Shown in pieces: positions 42,798 through 52,255 of a stretch of DNA of 64,000 bases. Source of the stretch: CAYVQU01 sp964453155 (GTDB taxonomy: Bacteria; Chloroflexota; Anaerolineae; Anaerolineales; UBA11858); contig CAYVQU010000006.1 of the NCBI GenBank assembly GCA_964453155.1, positions 6,369-70,368 of the forward strand. The letters are read 5' to 3'. Position 1 is the stretch's first letter; each line of letters starts with the position of its first letter. The translations under genes and the position numbers were made by a program. A model generated the notes under the pieces. The model was not told the origin of the DNA. It saw only the letters and a list, made by a program, of their open reading frames with translations, and ran no database searches.

Positions 42798-45279
42798 AAT
42801 CGTTTTCATCTCCGAGAACATCAATTGGCAGGGTAGCCATAATCGTGGTGCCATCACCCGGGGATGATCCGATTTCAAATTGGCCACCCAACCAAGTAAC
42901 CCGCTCACGCATTCCTATAATGCCCCCCGCAGTCGTACTCTGGAGTACGGCTTCATGATCAAATCCTACGCCGCGATCCTCGATTTGAATATGGGTTTGT
43001 CGATCAGCCACCCAGAGCTGCACCGCCACTTGATCTACTTTGGCATGGCGAGCAACATTTGTGAGGGCTTCTTGAACAATCCGGTAGGCTGCAATTTCAA
43101 CTGCAGGAGAAAAGCGTTGATTCAAATTACGATGATCAAAATCAACCTGGATTTTCATGCGTTCCGCATACCGCTGGAAATGCCAGTTCAAGGTTGGTAA
43201 TAACCCTAAATCGTCCAGTAATGTGGGTCTCAAATCCAGAGAAAGTTCATGCACCTTATCCAGCAATTCGATTGCGATTTCTTGGGCATTCCGAATAGAT
43301 TGGGCCAGCAATGAAGGCTGATTCAAACCAGTATCCAAAAGCAAGTTGAGACCGGTGAGTTCTTGTCCAATTTCATCATGAAGTTCATGCGCAATGCGCC
43401 GTCTTTCGATCTCCTGGATCTCACCAATCCGCTGAGATAGTGCTTGGGCGCGTACCCGCATATCGTGTTCGGCTTTCTCGGCCCGTTTTCTTTGGGTAAT
43501 TTCGGTAGCAATCCCCTCTACAATCAAGCTCTGATCTTCAGTACGGATTCCAAAAGAACGATCTCGGAACCAAAGCCATTTTCCTTGGGCATTCTTGATA
43601 CGGTACTCGATATCAAAATTTTCTCTATTCGCCACAAGCTCAATAACTTTGATAATTTTTTCTTGATCATCTGGATGAATACTCTGTTTCCACAACATCG
43701 GATTTTCGAGGAGATATTCGGGAGAATACCCTAAAATCGATTCGACCCCTTGGGAATAAAAAAGGCCTCCGGTTTGTAACGAAAAAGCATAAACAATATC
43801 GGGCGCACCTTCAACCAGATTACGATAACGCTCCTCACTCACTTTGAGTCGTGATTCAATCTGAATCCGATCATCAATTTCGCTCCTGAGTTTGCGATTT
43901 AATTGGTCTAGTTTTTGGGTGCGTTCAACTACTAGCCCCTCTAGATGTTCGCGATACTGGTGTAACTCATCCTGAGTTTGTTTCAGTCTCGTAATATCTT
44001 GAACAAAGGCATAAGTCACAATTTCATCATTCAATTGCAATGTGGTAACCGTCACATCCATTGGGAATTCGGTTCCATCCCGCCGCAGCCCAGATATCCC
44101 GTATCGTGAGGGAACCTGCTCCCCACGTTCCCTGGTGAGATTATAATTGCGAACTTTTTCTCGACTTCCGGGGGGAAGGCGGTCGATTAAAGAAGTGCCT
44201 TTCATTTCATCGGGATGGTCAAAACCGAACATCTGCGCGCAAGCCCAATTGACATACAGATAAGTCCCGTCTTTTGAAACCGCCACAGCAGTGGGCGAAT
44301 CATTAAATAAAGCTCGATATCGAGCTTCGCTCTCCCTTAGGGTGATCTCAACTCGCTTACATTCCAAAATCTCGCAATTGGCAGCTTCGTAAAGTTGGGC
44401 ATTGCGGATCGCGATTGCGGCATGGTTGGCAAATAAACTCAACAGCTCAGCATTTTCAGGGGTGAATTTTCTCGGCGGATCCGCAAAAACATCCAAGACA
44501 CCCAAAAAATCGGACCCTGAACATACCGGGACACCGACATCCGCCCGAGAGCCTAAATATTCCACCCAGTGTGGTAAATGACCTTCCCAGTTTGAATAAT
44601 CAGAAATGATTAAAGGTTCGCCCGTTTCCCATATCTGACCACTGAAACCTTCACCGCGCTGAATATAAGTATTTTGCGGTACTGAGGCGATACCCGCATA
44701 AATCGAATATTGGAGGCAATCCAGATCTGGCTGATAAAGGGCGATACCGCCCGCGGTCCCAGCCAGCAATTCAACTGCTTTTGAAACAATCGACTGTAAT
44801 AGTTTCTCTAGATCAAGCTCTGCCGCGATTTCTAAATTGATTGCCTGCAGTGCTGCTAATTTGGCAGTCTCCCGGGTTAAGGACTCTTCCGCGTTTTTTA
44901 CCCGCAGTCCCGCCTGCACTCTGGCCTGTAACTCACGATTAGATACTGGCCGGGCGATGTAATCATCAGCCCCGGCTTCCAAACCGGCTGCCCGTTGCTC
45001 AGAAGTGATCTCTGCACCCGAATACAAAATGACGTAAATATCTTCCAATTCGAGATCCGACTTGATTTGCTTACAAACCTCAATCCCATGGCGATCCGGC
45101 AAGATGATGTCAAGGAGCACCAAATCAACCGGGATCGTCCGGGCTAACTCGATCGCTTCGGTTCCAGTTTCAGCACCGATACAGGTATAGCCGCCGCGGC
45201 CTAAGGTCTGCAAGGTCGCGGTGAGATTCTCGCGAGTATCATCGACTACTAGAATCTGAGGGTGATCAGGCGAGGTCAT
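42787..45279 (-). CDS. REC-GAF-PAS-PAS histidine kinase (NarX-like core)
   Basis: An 830-residue soluble kinase. The N-terminal receiver (8-125) has ILVVDDTREN, Asp in LVLLDIILPD, and the usual Lys replaced by Arg (YIARPVS). A GAF domain (about 150-295), two PAS domains (about 325-440 and 480-600), and a HisKA_3 helix (ERRRIAHELHDEIGQELTGL, near 625) follow. The HATPase shows GVGFDHEAV and GIIGMRERV. I use ATG 45279, with GGAAAGGG upstream. It overlaps the FmdE-like gene by 14 bases. GAF and PAS may sense redox or ligands. Confidence 0.87.
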   Translation of the reverse strand: MTSPDHPQILVVDDTRENLTATLQTLGRGGYTCIGAETGTEAIELARTIPVDLVLLDIILPDRHGIEVCKQIKSDLELEDIYVILYSGAEITSEQRAAGLEAGADDYIARPVSNRELQARVQAGLRVKNAEESLTRETAKLAALQAINLEIAAELDLEKLLQSIVSKAVELLAGTAGGIALYQPDLDCLQYSIYAGIASVPQNTYIQRGEGFSGQIWETGEPLIISDYSNWEGHLPHWVEYLGSRADVGVPVCSGSDFLGVLDVFADPPRKFTPENAELLSLFANHAAIAIRNAQLYEAANCEILECKRVEITLRESEARYRALFNDSPTAVAVSKDGTYLYVNWACAQMFGFDHPDEMKGTSLIDRLPPGSREKVRNYNLTRERGEQVPSRYGISGLRRDGTEFPMDVTVTTLQLNDEIVTYAFVQDITRLKQTQDELHQYREHLEGLVVERTQKLDQLNRKLRSEIDDRIQIESRLKVSEERYRNLVEGAPDIVYAFSLQTGGLFYSQGVESILGYSPEYLLENPMLWKQSIHPDDQEKIIKVIELVANRENFDIEYRIKNAQGKWLWFRDRSFGIRTEDQSLIVEGIATEITQRKRAEKAEHDMRVRAQALSQRIGEIQEIERRRIAHELHDEIGQELTGLNLLLDTGLNQPSLLAQSIRNAQEIAIELLDKVHELSLDLRPTLLDDLGLLPTLNWHFQRYAERMKIQVDFDHRNLNQRFSPAVEIAAYRIVQEALTNVARHAKVDQVAVQLWVADRQTHIQIEDRGVGFDHEAVLQSTTAGGIIGMRERVTWLGGQFEIGSSPGDGTTIMATLPIDVLGDENDYER

Positions 45280-45889
45280 AATATCCCTTTCCGCCGCAGG
45301 TCTGGCATAAAACCTGTTCATTGATATGGATTTCACGTTCGTTCATAATTTCTTCTTTACAAGTCTCACAGATCACCCGCCGACCAGCGACGCTAATTAT
45401 TTCATTCATAGATGATTTCAAGCAAATGGGTTGTACCGCGAGCAATTCGGAAACCGGCATGACCTGATAACCTTCTAATTGAGCCTGGTATCTGGTATTC
45501 GAATGCCAGGCATACGCCCAGGCTCGAGTGCGGACATCGGGTTTAGGAGCCAGCCGCAGCGCTTGATGGGTATCGGTATTCACAAATGTGGCCGCCACTT
45601 TGCCAAAATCGACGATGCGCAGTGTTCGGTGGCCGATGGTACAACCAGTCGCCACTTCCACCGCGTCCGCGAAACAACCATCGGTTTCAACGATGACCAT
45701 CAGGTGTCTCTCAAGATCAGAACCTGACAGGTTCAACAAAGCCAGGCCATACAACCCCATCCGCACCCCCAAAACCTGCCGCGGGCAAAGTTTAGTATGC
45801 CGAACAGCGGACCGGGCCAATAAGGTTGATAAGTTTGCCTCATCAGTCAAATCATTTTTTATGCTGAAATCTGATTGTAAAACAGTCAT
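45266..45889 (-). CDS. FmdE-family zinc-finger protein
   Basis: A 207-residue protein. Its core has LCPRQVLGVRMGLYGL (about 34-49) and GCFADAVEVATGCTIGHRTL (about 71-90), the FmdE (formylmethanofuran dehydrogenase subunit E) motifs. The C-terminus has CETCKEEI...CQTCGGKGYY, a zinc site. FmdE proteins accompany molybdenum enzymes, which fits the neighbouring operon. The start follows GGAGGCTGCA; a TTG at 45901 would overlap it. Role is uncertain: cofactor handling, or sensing, as it is translationally coupled to the kinase. Confidence 0.82.
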   Translation of the reverse strand: MTVLQSDFSIKNDLTDEANLSTLLARSAVRHTKLCPRQVLGVRMGLYGLALLNLSGSDLERHLMVIVETDGCFADAVEVATGCTIGHRTLRIVDFGKVAATFVNTDTHQALRLAPKPDVRTRAWAYAWHSNTRYQAQLEGYQVMPVSELLAVQPICLKSSMNEIISVAGRRVICETCKEEIMNEREIHINEQVLCQTCGGKGYYDLA

Positions 45890-45959
45890 TGCAGCCTCCA
45901 ATTTTTCCGGATACTACGGTCCCCCAAATCCAGTTTCCGGGAAAATGGCTCAAATAAAT

Positions 45960-46871
45960 TTAGAATCCTTCCCGCCGATAAAATCCATAAAAAAGATACC
46001 GACCTAACACTTCCGAAACTACAATCAACCCAAACCCCAAAATAATAATGAGCAAACTTAACTCCAAACCCAACGACCCGATCAAAATGCCGGCGCCACT
46101 CCATAACGTCAAAAATCGCCCCGCCAGTATTGGGCGTAAACCTGTCCACACTAATCGACTGCTTTCAGCCGCAATACCACGCTGACCTTTCAAGCTCAGG
46201 ATTGTTATGAGATAGATTCCCGTTTGGATCCCTGCCAATATAATGATCAGCATTATCGAAACCTGAAATACATCTGGTGGCATCATATTCACTGCATAAA
46301 TTTCATCCCAAAATATCGACCCCGTCTGAATTCCAGTCGTCAGTACTAGGCCTAACAAAAATGTGGTGGTAAAGAAAGTGCCTGGCGTACCCCAATTGTT
46401 CCAGGCTGGAACCGTGCGGAGCATATATAATTTCGAGATGACCGCGACCAAACCTAAACCGCTGGTCATACCTAAAAGGATCAAGACCCCATCGAAGATG
46501 GAGAATTCAGCGCCATAAAATTGACGCAATAGCAAGCAAAAATTCACGATTCCAAAAAATCCCCCGAACAAGGCTTCGCGGCTTAACCAGGATGTCCGAA
46601 CATTGGTAAATGAAAACCGAGCATTTAGCGGACGCCCTAAGTGCATTCCGGCAGACCCGGTTCCTAAAACCAAACAAGTCAGTGCAATCGTAAAAAAAAC
46701 CTGGAGATAACCTGGCCCAGCAAAAGAGTACCAACCTGGAAACAACAAAATTGCCAATCCCCCACTGACAAAAATCCCCACCGACATCTGGGTCAAAATC
46801 GTAAAGAACACCAACTGCCACTCATGACGGATGCGCCCATTAGGATGGTTGGTGCCACCGCGTGCAACCAT
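45960..46871 (-). CDS. DmsC-type membrane anchor subunit
   Basis: A 303-residue protein with about eight membrane helices, starting with HEWQLVFFTILTQMSVGIFV. The motifs MHLGRPLNARFSFTNVRTSW and LSREALFGG (about 77-110) are typical of DmsC. This subunit hands quinol electrons to the Fe-S subunit. The start at 46871 follows GGGAGGAAAT. The longer frame to 46928 overlaps the Fe-S gene. Third gene of the A-B-C set. Confidence 0.88.
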   Translation of the reverse strand: MVARGGTNHPNGRIRHEWQLVFFTILTQMSVGIFVSGGLAILLFPGWYSFAGPGYLQVFFTIALTCLVLGTGSAGMHLGRPLNARFSFTNVRTSWLSREALFGGFFGIVNFCLLLRQFYGAEFSIFDGVLILLGMTSGLGLVAVISKLYMLRTVPAWNNWGTPGTFFTTTFLLGLVLTTGIQTGSIFWDEIYAVNMMPPDVFQVSIMLIIILAGIQTGIYLITILSLKGQRGIAAESSRLVWTGLRPILAGRFLTLWSGAGILIGSLGLELSLLIIILGFGLIVVSEVLGRYLFYGFYRREGF

Positions 46872-46872
46872 C

Positions 46873-47493
46873 TTAAATTTCCTCCCAATTACCAATTCTA
46901 CCGGTGGCTTCTGAGCCACAAACCGCATCAGGATGGGGAGTCACCACCAAGGCAGGGTGGGTGAGATTTGAGTCCGGTAATGGATAGATATCTTTACCAG
47001 AACCATATTTGGCCCGAAGTTCATCGATATCGCCAAAGTGTAGCACCCGCATCTGGCAGGCGGATACACACGCAGGTGATTTTCCTGCACGAAGGAAATC
47101 CACACAAAAATCACATTTTGTCATCACCCCCTGGGTAGAATTAAATTGGGGGGCTTTATATGGGCAGGCCATCGCACAATATTTACACCCCATGCAGCGC
47201 TCAGAATCGATCAATACGATACCGTCGTCTTTTTGGGTGATCGCGTGGTTGGGGCATACTTCGGCACAAATGGGAACCTGACAATGATTACAAGCGACCG
47301 ATATAAAATAGGCAAACGCAGTCGTCAGCCAGGCGGCATTGCGGGGTAACCAATCACCGCCCTGCGACTCCACCACTCGCCGCCACAAAACCCCCACCGG
47401 TAAGTTGTTTTTATCCTTACAGGCAATCTGACAGGCTTTGCAACCCGTGCAAGAAGCTGTATCAATGTAGAAACCGTAACGGATGTAACTCAT
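46873..47493 (-). CDS. ferredoxin-like Fe-S subunit of molybdopterin oxidoreductase (DmsB-type)
   Basis: A 206-residue protein with four cluster motifs: CTGCKACQIACK (about 15), CNHCQVPICAEVCP (about 68), CMGCKYCAMACP (about 101) and CDFCVDFLRAGKSPACVSACQ-type (about 122-142). It conducts electrons between the membrane anchor and the catalytic subunit. The start at 47493 (MSYIRYGFY) has no Shine-Dalgarno motif. A hairpin (47529-47593) separates it from the catalytic gene. Confidence 0.9.
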   Translation of the reverse strand: MSYIRYGFYIDTASCTGCKACQIACKDKNNLPVGVLWRRVVESQGGDWLPRNAAWLTTAFAYFISVACNHCQVPICAEVCPNHAITQKDDGIVLIDSERCMGCKYCAMACPYKAPQFNSTQGVMTKCDFCVDFLRAGKSPACVSACQMRVLHFGDIDELRAKYGSGKDIYPLPDSNLTHPALVVTPHPDAVCGSEATGRIGNWEEI

Positions 47494-47528
47494 AATAAGT
47501 GGAAAATGGTTAAAAATATTTCTGATAG

Positions 47529-47593
47529 AGACCCCAGGGGTTTTACAACGTTCAGGTCCATCTGCTTGCGACCTTTGCAAACCCCTGGGGTCT
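47529..47593. repeat. AGACCCCAGGGGTTT inverted pair, copy 2
   Basis: AGACCCCAGGGGTTT (47529-47543) and AAACCCCTGGGGTCT (47579-47593) are perfect inverted repeats with 35 bases between them, in which AGGTC and GACCT extend the fold. It sits between genes A and B of the molybdenum-enzyme set, four bases after the A stop codon. Confidence 0.8.
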
Positions 47594-47596
47594 GGC

Positions 47597-49963
47597 CTAA
47601 ACGTTCATTCCTGATCTTCTATTCCAAAACTTTTTTTGTTTGACCTTCTTGACCTGCACCATGATGGTGTGCTGAGCATTGCCGTGAGCTAAAGGGGTCA
47701 GCCTTTCGGAGGTGAGAATATTGATGGCACCGCGACGATCAATTCCGGCTTGATCTGGGGTCCACCAGGCTCCGGTGGGAATGTTTACCACTCCCGGCAA
47801 AATGCGGACGGTTACCCGGCAGGGGATGACCATTTCGCCCCGCCCATTGAACACCCGCACCCAGTCGCCATCAATAATTCCCCGTGCTGCGGCATCCCGC
47901 GCGTTGATAAAAACCCGGTGCGGAAAACATTCTTCTAACCAATCGTTGTTTTCGTGGGTGGAATGGACCCGATGCAAGGTGTGTGAGCCGATTGCCTGTA
48001 ACGGATACGCTGCGGCTTCTGGCCCGAAAGGACTCTCCCACTCCTGAATATACTTGGGAATGGGGGGAATTTCGGCCGGATTGCCCTTTTCATACAATTC
48101 CTGAGAAAAGATTTCTATTTTCCCTGAGGGGGTATTGAGCGGAAACTTAACTGGATCGCGGCGAAAATCGGCGAAAGCGACGGCCGGTTGATCGACTGGC
48201 TGAACATAGGCCCCTATATTACTGGCCTCAAACTCATCAACCAAGGGGACGTCTTTGAAACGAGTTTCCCGGTATTGCTCCAATAGGCGGTTGACCCAAC
48301 CGCGTTCATCCAAATTCTCTGTAAATTGCTCACCAACGCCCAATTTCTCGGCAAAAGCGGTACAAATTTGAAAATCGCTTTGAGATTCACCTAAAGGCTC
48401 CACCAATTTGGGCATCAACAAAATCTCTTCGCCATATTTCCAGCCATCCTGCAAACCATAGGTTTCAAAGGCCGTACAGGCGGGCAAGATCAGATCGGCA
48501 AAGCGAGCTGTTGGGGTTAGAAATTGATCCTGGACGATTAAAAATTCGATCAGAGATTCATCCGTTAGGATTTGGGCCGACCGGTTGATATTCATATGCT
48601 GGTTGATTAAGCAGTTGGTCGCCACCGCGTAGATTAATTTGACGTTGGTGTCGAGTTGATCTGCCCCCACCAGGCCCTCTGCCGCCCCTAGTTCAGTCCC
48701 CCTTAAAACCGCTTGATCCCAGCTTGCGACGGGAATCTGCACCCCGGCAGGATTCTCTCCTACGGGGAAAGTGCTCCATCGCGAACCCCCATCCGGTGCT
48801 TGCAGCGCGATTCCGCTGGCCCAGCCACCCGAAATCCCCACATTGCCCGAAATCGCGGCCAACACACACCCGGCCCGGACGACTTGTTCCCCATATGCCC
48901 GGCGCTGCATCCCATAGCCCTGATAGAGCATCGCCGGCTTGATTTGGGCATATTCACGGGCGATTTGGGTGATCTTTTCCCAGGGAACCCCGGTAATGGT
49001 CTCAGCCCATCCTGGGGTTTTGGGGAGGCCGTCCCGCCGTCCGAGGAGATAATCTTCATAGGTCTCTGCCCCTGGTTCACCAGGGGAACCCGCCAATCCG
49101 GGGGGCATTTGGTCAGCATCGAAACCCTGGCAATGGGTCCGAATAAAATCGGCCGCGTGCAGATTTTCGGTCACCATAACATAAGCCATCGCCGTCATCA
49201 TAGCTGTGTCGGTTCCCGGTCGAATAGGGATCCATTCATCAGCCAAACCAATCGCCGAAAGCGTTTTGCGGGGGTCGATACAGATTACTTTGGCCCCTTG
49301 CTGACGGGCTTTTTTGATGAAATAGGCGCTATTGGTGCCATCGATCATTTCAGCCGGATTCCAACCCCACATCAGGATGTACCGGCTGTTGACCCAATCC
49401 TGGCGTTGATTCCCCGTGATCTTGGTACCGTACACCGTCGGAGTGGCTACATTAATGCACGCCCAACTATAACTATTGTACGTATCCAAATGGCCACCGA
49501 TGCAATTAAACAACCGCCGAGCCAAATGGGACCCATTAGTATTGCTGTAAGCGCCGGTTCCATAGGGAACCAGCAGGGCTTGATTGCCATAGGTTGTGAT
49601 TACGCGCTGGATCTCAGCCGCAGCTAAATTCAAAGCGTCATCCCAGGAGATGGACTCAAATTGGGCAGCACCCCGCGGACCAACCCGCTTGAGAGGGTGC
49701 GTCAGGCGATCAGGATGATATTGACGGCGAAGATAGGCTTTCCCCCGCGCACAGGCCAGCAGACGAGGGTTATCGATCTCATCATACTCGCGGTCATCTG
49801 AATCTAAGCGAACAATTTTGCCATCCTGAATGTGGGCCACCAACAAGCAGCGCCCGCCACAATTATGCGCCGGGCAACTCGTACGAACGAGTTTGGTTCC
49901 ATTATTTTCTTGAGCGGGGGCCGGGGTTGTTCCCCGGTTGAACCAACGGGATAGCACAGACAT
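47597..49963 (-). CDS. molybdopterin oxidoreductase catalytic subunit (DmsA-like)
   Basis: A 788-residue enzyme of the DMSO reductase family. The N-terminal [4Fe-4S] cysteines are C30, C35, C39 and C71 (SCPAHNCGGRC, LLACARG). YNSYSWACINVATP (about 161-174) is DmsA-like and may hold the Mo ligand. The molybdopterin domain and C-terminal MopB-type dinucleotide-binding domain (HTLHRVHSTHENNDWL, PTGAWWTP) follow. No twin-arginine signal is seen, so a cytoplasmic location is likely. The substrate (DMSO, TMAO, tetrathionate, polysulfide or other) is not determinable. First gene of its set. Confidence 0.88.
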   Translation of the reverse strand: MSVLSRWFNRGTTPAPAQENNGTKLVRTSCPAHNCGGRCLLVAHIQDGKIVRLDSDDREYDEIDNPRLLACARGKAYLRRQYHPDRLTHPLKRVGPRGAAQFESISWDDALNLAAAEIQRVITTYGNQALLVPYGTGAYSNTNGSHLARRLFNCIGGHLDTYNSYSWACINVATPTVYGTKITGNQRQDWVNSRYILMWGWNPAEMIDGTNSAYFIKKARQQGAKVICIDPRKTLSAIGLADEWIPIRPGTDTAMMTAMAYVMVTENLHAADFIRTHCQGFDADQMPPGLAGSPGEPGAETYEDYLLGRRDGLPKTPGWAETITGVPWEKITQIAREYAQIKPAMLYQGYGMQRRAYGEQVVRAGCVLAAISGNVGISGGWASGIALQAPDGGSRWSTFPVGENPAGVQIPVASWDQAVLRGTELGAAEGLVGADQLDTNVKLIYAVATNCLINQHMNINRSAQILTDESLIEFLIVQDQFLTPTARFADLILPACTAFETYGLQDGWKYGEEILLMPKLVEPLGESQSDFQICTAFAEKLGVGEQFTENLDERGWVNRLLEQYRETRFKDVPLVDEFEASNIGAYVQPVDQPAVAFADFRRDPVKFPLNTPSGKIEIFSQELYEKGNPAEIPPIPKYIQEWESPFGPEAAAYPLQAIGSHTLHRVHSTHENNDWLEECFPHRVFINARDAAARGIIDGDWVRVFNGRGEMVIPCRVTVRILPGVVNIPTGAWWTPDQAGIDRRGAINILTSERLTPLAHGNAQHTIMVQVKKVKQKKFWNRRSGMNV

Positions 49964-50106
49964 AAATCACCAGTAAAAAAAGATGATTAAGTTTACCAAT
50001 GCCATGTCTATTTTGATAGGTGCCAGTTATCATCTTTGACTACTCAGGAGTATAATATTGCCGCTGGGCAGGTAAGGATGCAAACTCTCCACTAAGGAAT
50101 TAAAGC

Positions 50107-51294
50107 ATGGCAACCAAAACACTCTCATCGAAAACGGTAAAAATCATCACCATCGGCGCGTTTTTGGCCTTCTTCTTGTTCGGCTTTTCCGACAATTTAA
50201 AGGGTGCGACCCTGCCCGTTTTATTGGATGATTTAAATTTTAGTTACGCTTCTGGGGGAACGGTACTCCTGGCTTCTTATCTCGGATTTCTGATCGCAAC
50301 GTTAATCACAGGACCGTTATCGGACCTTATTGGGAAAAAAGCCATAATTTTTCTGGCGTGTGTCAGTCTGCTGGTGGGGATGTGGGGCTACAGCAGCGCG
50401 AATCTTTTCTGGACGCTGTCAGCGGCCATGCTCATCATTGGTTTAGGGCTCGGGTCACTAGAAGTTGGGTCCAATATCATAATTGTCGATATCCACAAAG
50501 ACGATAAAGGCCGTTACCTCAATTTATTGGCATTTTTCCACGGAGTGGGGTCAATGATCGCACCCTTGTATGCTGGGCAGATGTTGATTGCAGCCTTCAC
50601 CTGGCGACAGGTGTATCAATTCAGCCTGGCATTGGTCGCGATTGTATTCGTGTATTTTCTAGTGGTTAAATACCCACGTTCAGCCGATTCGACCAGTAAC
50701 AAGCTCGATTTCAAACAATTAGGGAAGTCGGCTTTCTCTAGAGAAATGATCTTGTTTTATATCGGTATCACGCTGTATGTTGCGGCCGAAATTGGGATTG
50801 GGGCCTGGTTGGTGGAATTTTTGCAAAACACCAAAGCACAATCGGTCAGTCTCAGCACCACCTATTTGGCGATTTTCTTTGGAACCATCACTGTGGGCCG
50901 GTTTATTGGCAGCTTCTTAGTTTCCCGAGTGGGTTATCTCAAAAGTGTGCTGTTTACCGGTCTAGCTGCGCTGGTCTTCGTTGGGATTGGGACTTTCACT
51001 TCCGTAGGGTTAGCCGTTTTCATCCCCCTGGCCGGGTTGTTCTTCTCGATTATTTTCCCGACCCTGACCGCGGCGGTTTCTGATCGGCATCAGGAAAATG
51101 TCGGCACAATTTTGGGGTTATTATTCACTTTTGCCGGAATTGGAGGGATGTTGGGACCCTGGGCCGTCGGGGTCTTCTCCGACTGGATGGGGATGAGCCT
51201 GGGATTTGGGGTGATCCTACTCTTCTTGGTGGGAATGAATATTGTCTTTGGGCTGCTACTCACTCAACCGAACCAGTCTCAGACCACACCGTAA
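50107..51294 (+). CDS. major facilitator superfamily transporter
   Basis: A 395-residue, about 12-helix protein. LPVLLDDLNFSYASGGTVLLASYLGFLI (first helices) and GPLSDLIGKKAIIFLA (about 76-91), the helix 2-3 loop motif (GxLxDxxGRK-like), mark the superfamily. The second half repeats this (GPWAVGVFSDWMG). A FHS/sugar-porter-like fold is likely. The substrate is unknown. It ends within the 3' end of the oppositely oriented GGDEF gene. Confidence 0.85.
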   Translation: MATKTLSSKTVKIITIGAFLAFFLFGFSDNLKGATLPVLLDDLNFSYASGGTVLLASYLGFLIATLITGPLSDLIGKKAIIFLACVSLLVGMWGYSSANLFWTLSAAMLIIGLGLGSLEVGSNIIIVDIHKDDKGRYLNLLAFFHGVGSMIAPLYAGQMLIAAFTWRQVYQFSLALVAIVFVYFLVVKYPRSADSTSNKLDFKQLGKSAFSREMILFYIGITLYVAAEIGIGAWLVEFLQNTKAQSVSLSTTYLAIFFGTITVGRFIGSFLVSRVGYLKSVLFTGLAALVFVGIGTFTSVGLAVFIPLAGLFFSIIFPTLTAAVSDRHQENVGTILGLLFTFAGIGGMLGPWAVGVFSDWMGMSLGFGVILLFLVGMNIVFGLLLTQPNQSQTTP

Positions 51295-52252
51295 CCCGAT
51301 TCCGACCTTGTTGTTTGGATTGGTACAAGGCTTCATCTGCTCTTTGGATCAGGGTTTTTAAGGCCAATTCGCTTTTACCTTGCCAACTCATTACCCCCAG
51401 ACTAATCGTTATAGAAACATAGGGAGTTGTCTTCAGAAATTGGCTTTGGATTTGACTTTGCGCGACCAAAACCCGCAATCGCTCTGCAGCAACCACAGCC
51501 GCTTGTTGATCAGTTTCGGGCATCAAGACCACAAACTCTTCTCCCCCATACCGGGCTAAAATATCGAAATTCCGCAAGTTGACCTGACAGGTTTTTGCTA
51601 GGGATACCAATACTTGATCCCCTACTAAATGACCGTAAGTATCGTTGACTTTCTTGAAGTGGTCGATGTCAAACAGAAGTATGGCCAGCGGCTGGTTATA
51701 ACGCCGAGCGCGGTTCATTTCTTTTTCGGCCAGTTCAAAAAAACTCCGCCGATTTTTGATCCGGGTCAGGGGATCGGTGGTGGCAATTTGCTCCAAGGCC
51801 TGCTCGTATTCTTTGCGGGTCGCGATCTCAAAACTTAACTCAGCATTTTGGCGAGCTAACGTCTGGACCAATTTGCGGATCGCTAATTGAGTTTCAACCC
51901 GAGCTAAAACTTCTTCAATATGGAATGGCTTCAAAATATAATCGGCCCCACCGACCTCAAACGCCCGGACCTTGTCGAAAATCTGATCCAACACACTGAT
52001 AAACAAGATTGGGATATCGCGGGTCGCGGGTTGGGCTTTGAGATGTTCACAAACTTCAAAACCATTTACATCTGGCAAATCAATGTCGAGCAATATCAAA
52101 TCAGGACATACTGTGGTAGCTTGTTCAATCGCTACTTGCCCACAATTGGCCGCGTAGACTGCATAACCTTGTTCCGCGAGAATTTTGACGAGTAAATTCA
52201 AATTCTCGATAGCATCATCAACAACCAATATCTTGGGATTATCTACATTCAT
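51260..52252 (-). CDS. receiver-GGDEF response regulator (diguanylate cyclase)
   Basis: 330 residues. The receiver (about 8-125) has ILVVDDAIEN, Asp in LILLDIDLPD and Lys in YILKPF. A coiled linker precedes the diguanylate cyclase domain, with LLFDIDHFKKVNDTYGH (about 190) and RYGGEEFVVLMPE (GGEEF, about 240). The active site is complete; no inhibitory RxxD is evident. It would make cyclic di-GMP when phosphorylated. It overlaps the convergent MFS gene by 35 bases. Confidence 0.93.
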   Translation of the reverse strand: MNVDNPKILVVDDAIENLNLLVKILAEQGYAVYAANCGQVAIEQATTVCPDLILLDIDLPDVNGFEVCEHLKAQPATRDIPILFISVLDQIFDKVRAFEVGGADYILKPFHIEEVLARVETQLAIRKLVQTLARQNAELSFEIATRKEYEQALEQIATTDPLTRIKNRRSFFELAEKEMNRARRYNQPLAILLFDIDHFKKVNDTYGHLVGDQVLVSLAKTCQVNLRNFDILARYGGEEFVVLMPETDQQAAVVAAERLRVLVAQSQIQSQFLKTTPYVSITISLGVMSWQGKSELALKTLIQRADEALYQSKQQGRNRVTVWSETGSVE

Positions 52253-52255
52253 CGG

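Noticed and set aside
48713..49627. 304-codon plus-strand frame within the molybdopterin oxidoreductase gene
   Set aside because: It is antisense to a well-supported catalytic subunit, is rich in Pro/Ile/His in a shadow pattern, and has no ribosome-binding site.
50041..50106. TTTGACT and TATAAT as a promoter for the MFS gene
   Set aside because: The two motifs are only about nine bases apart, too close for a sigma-70 promoter; the TATAAT alone is weak evidence.
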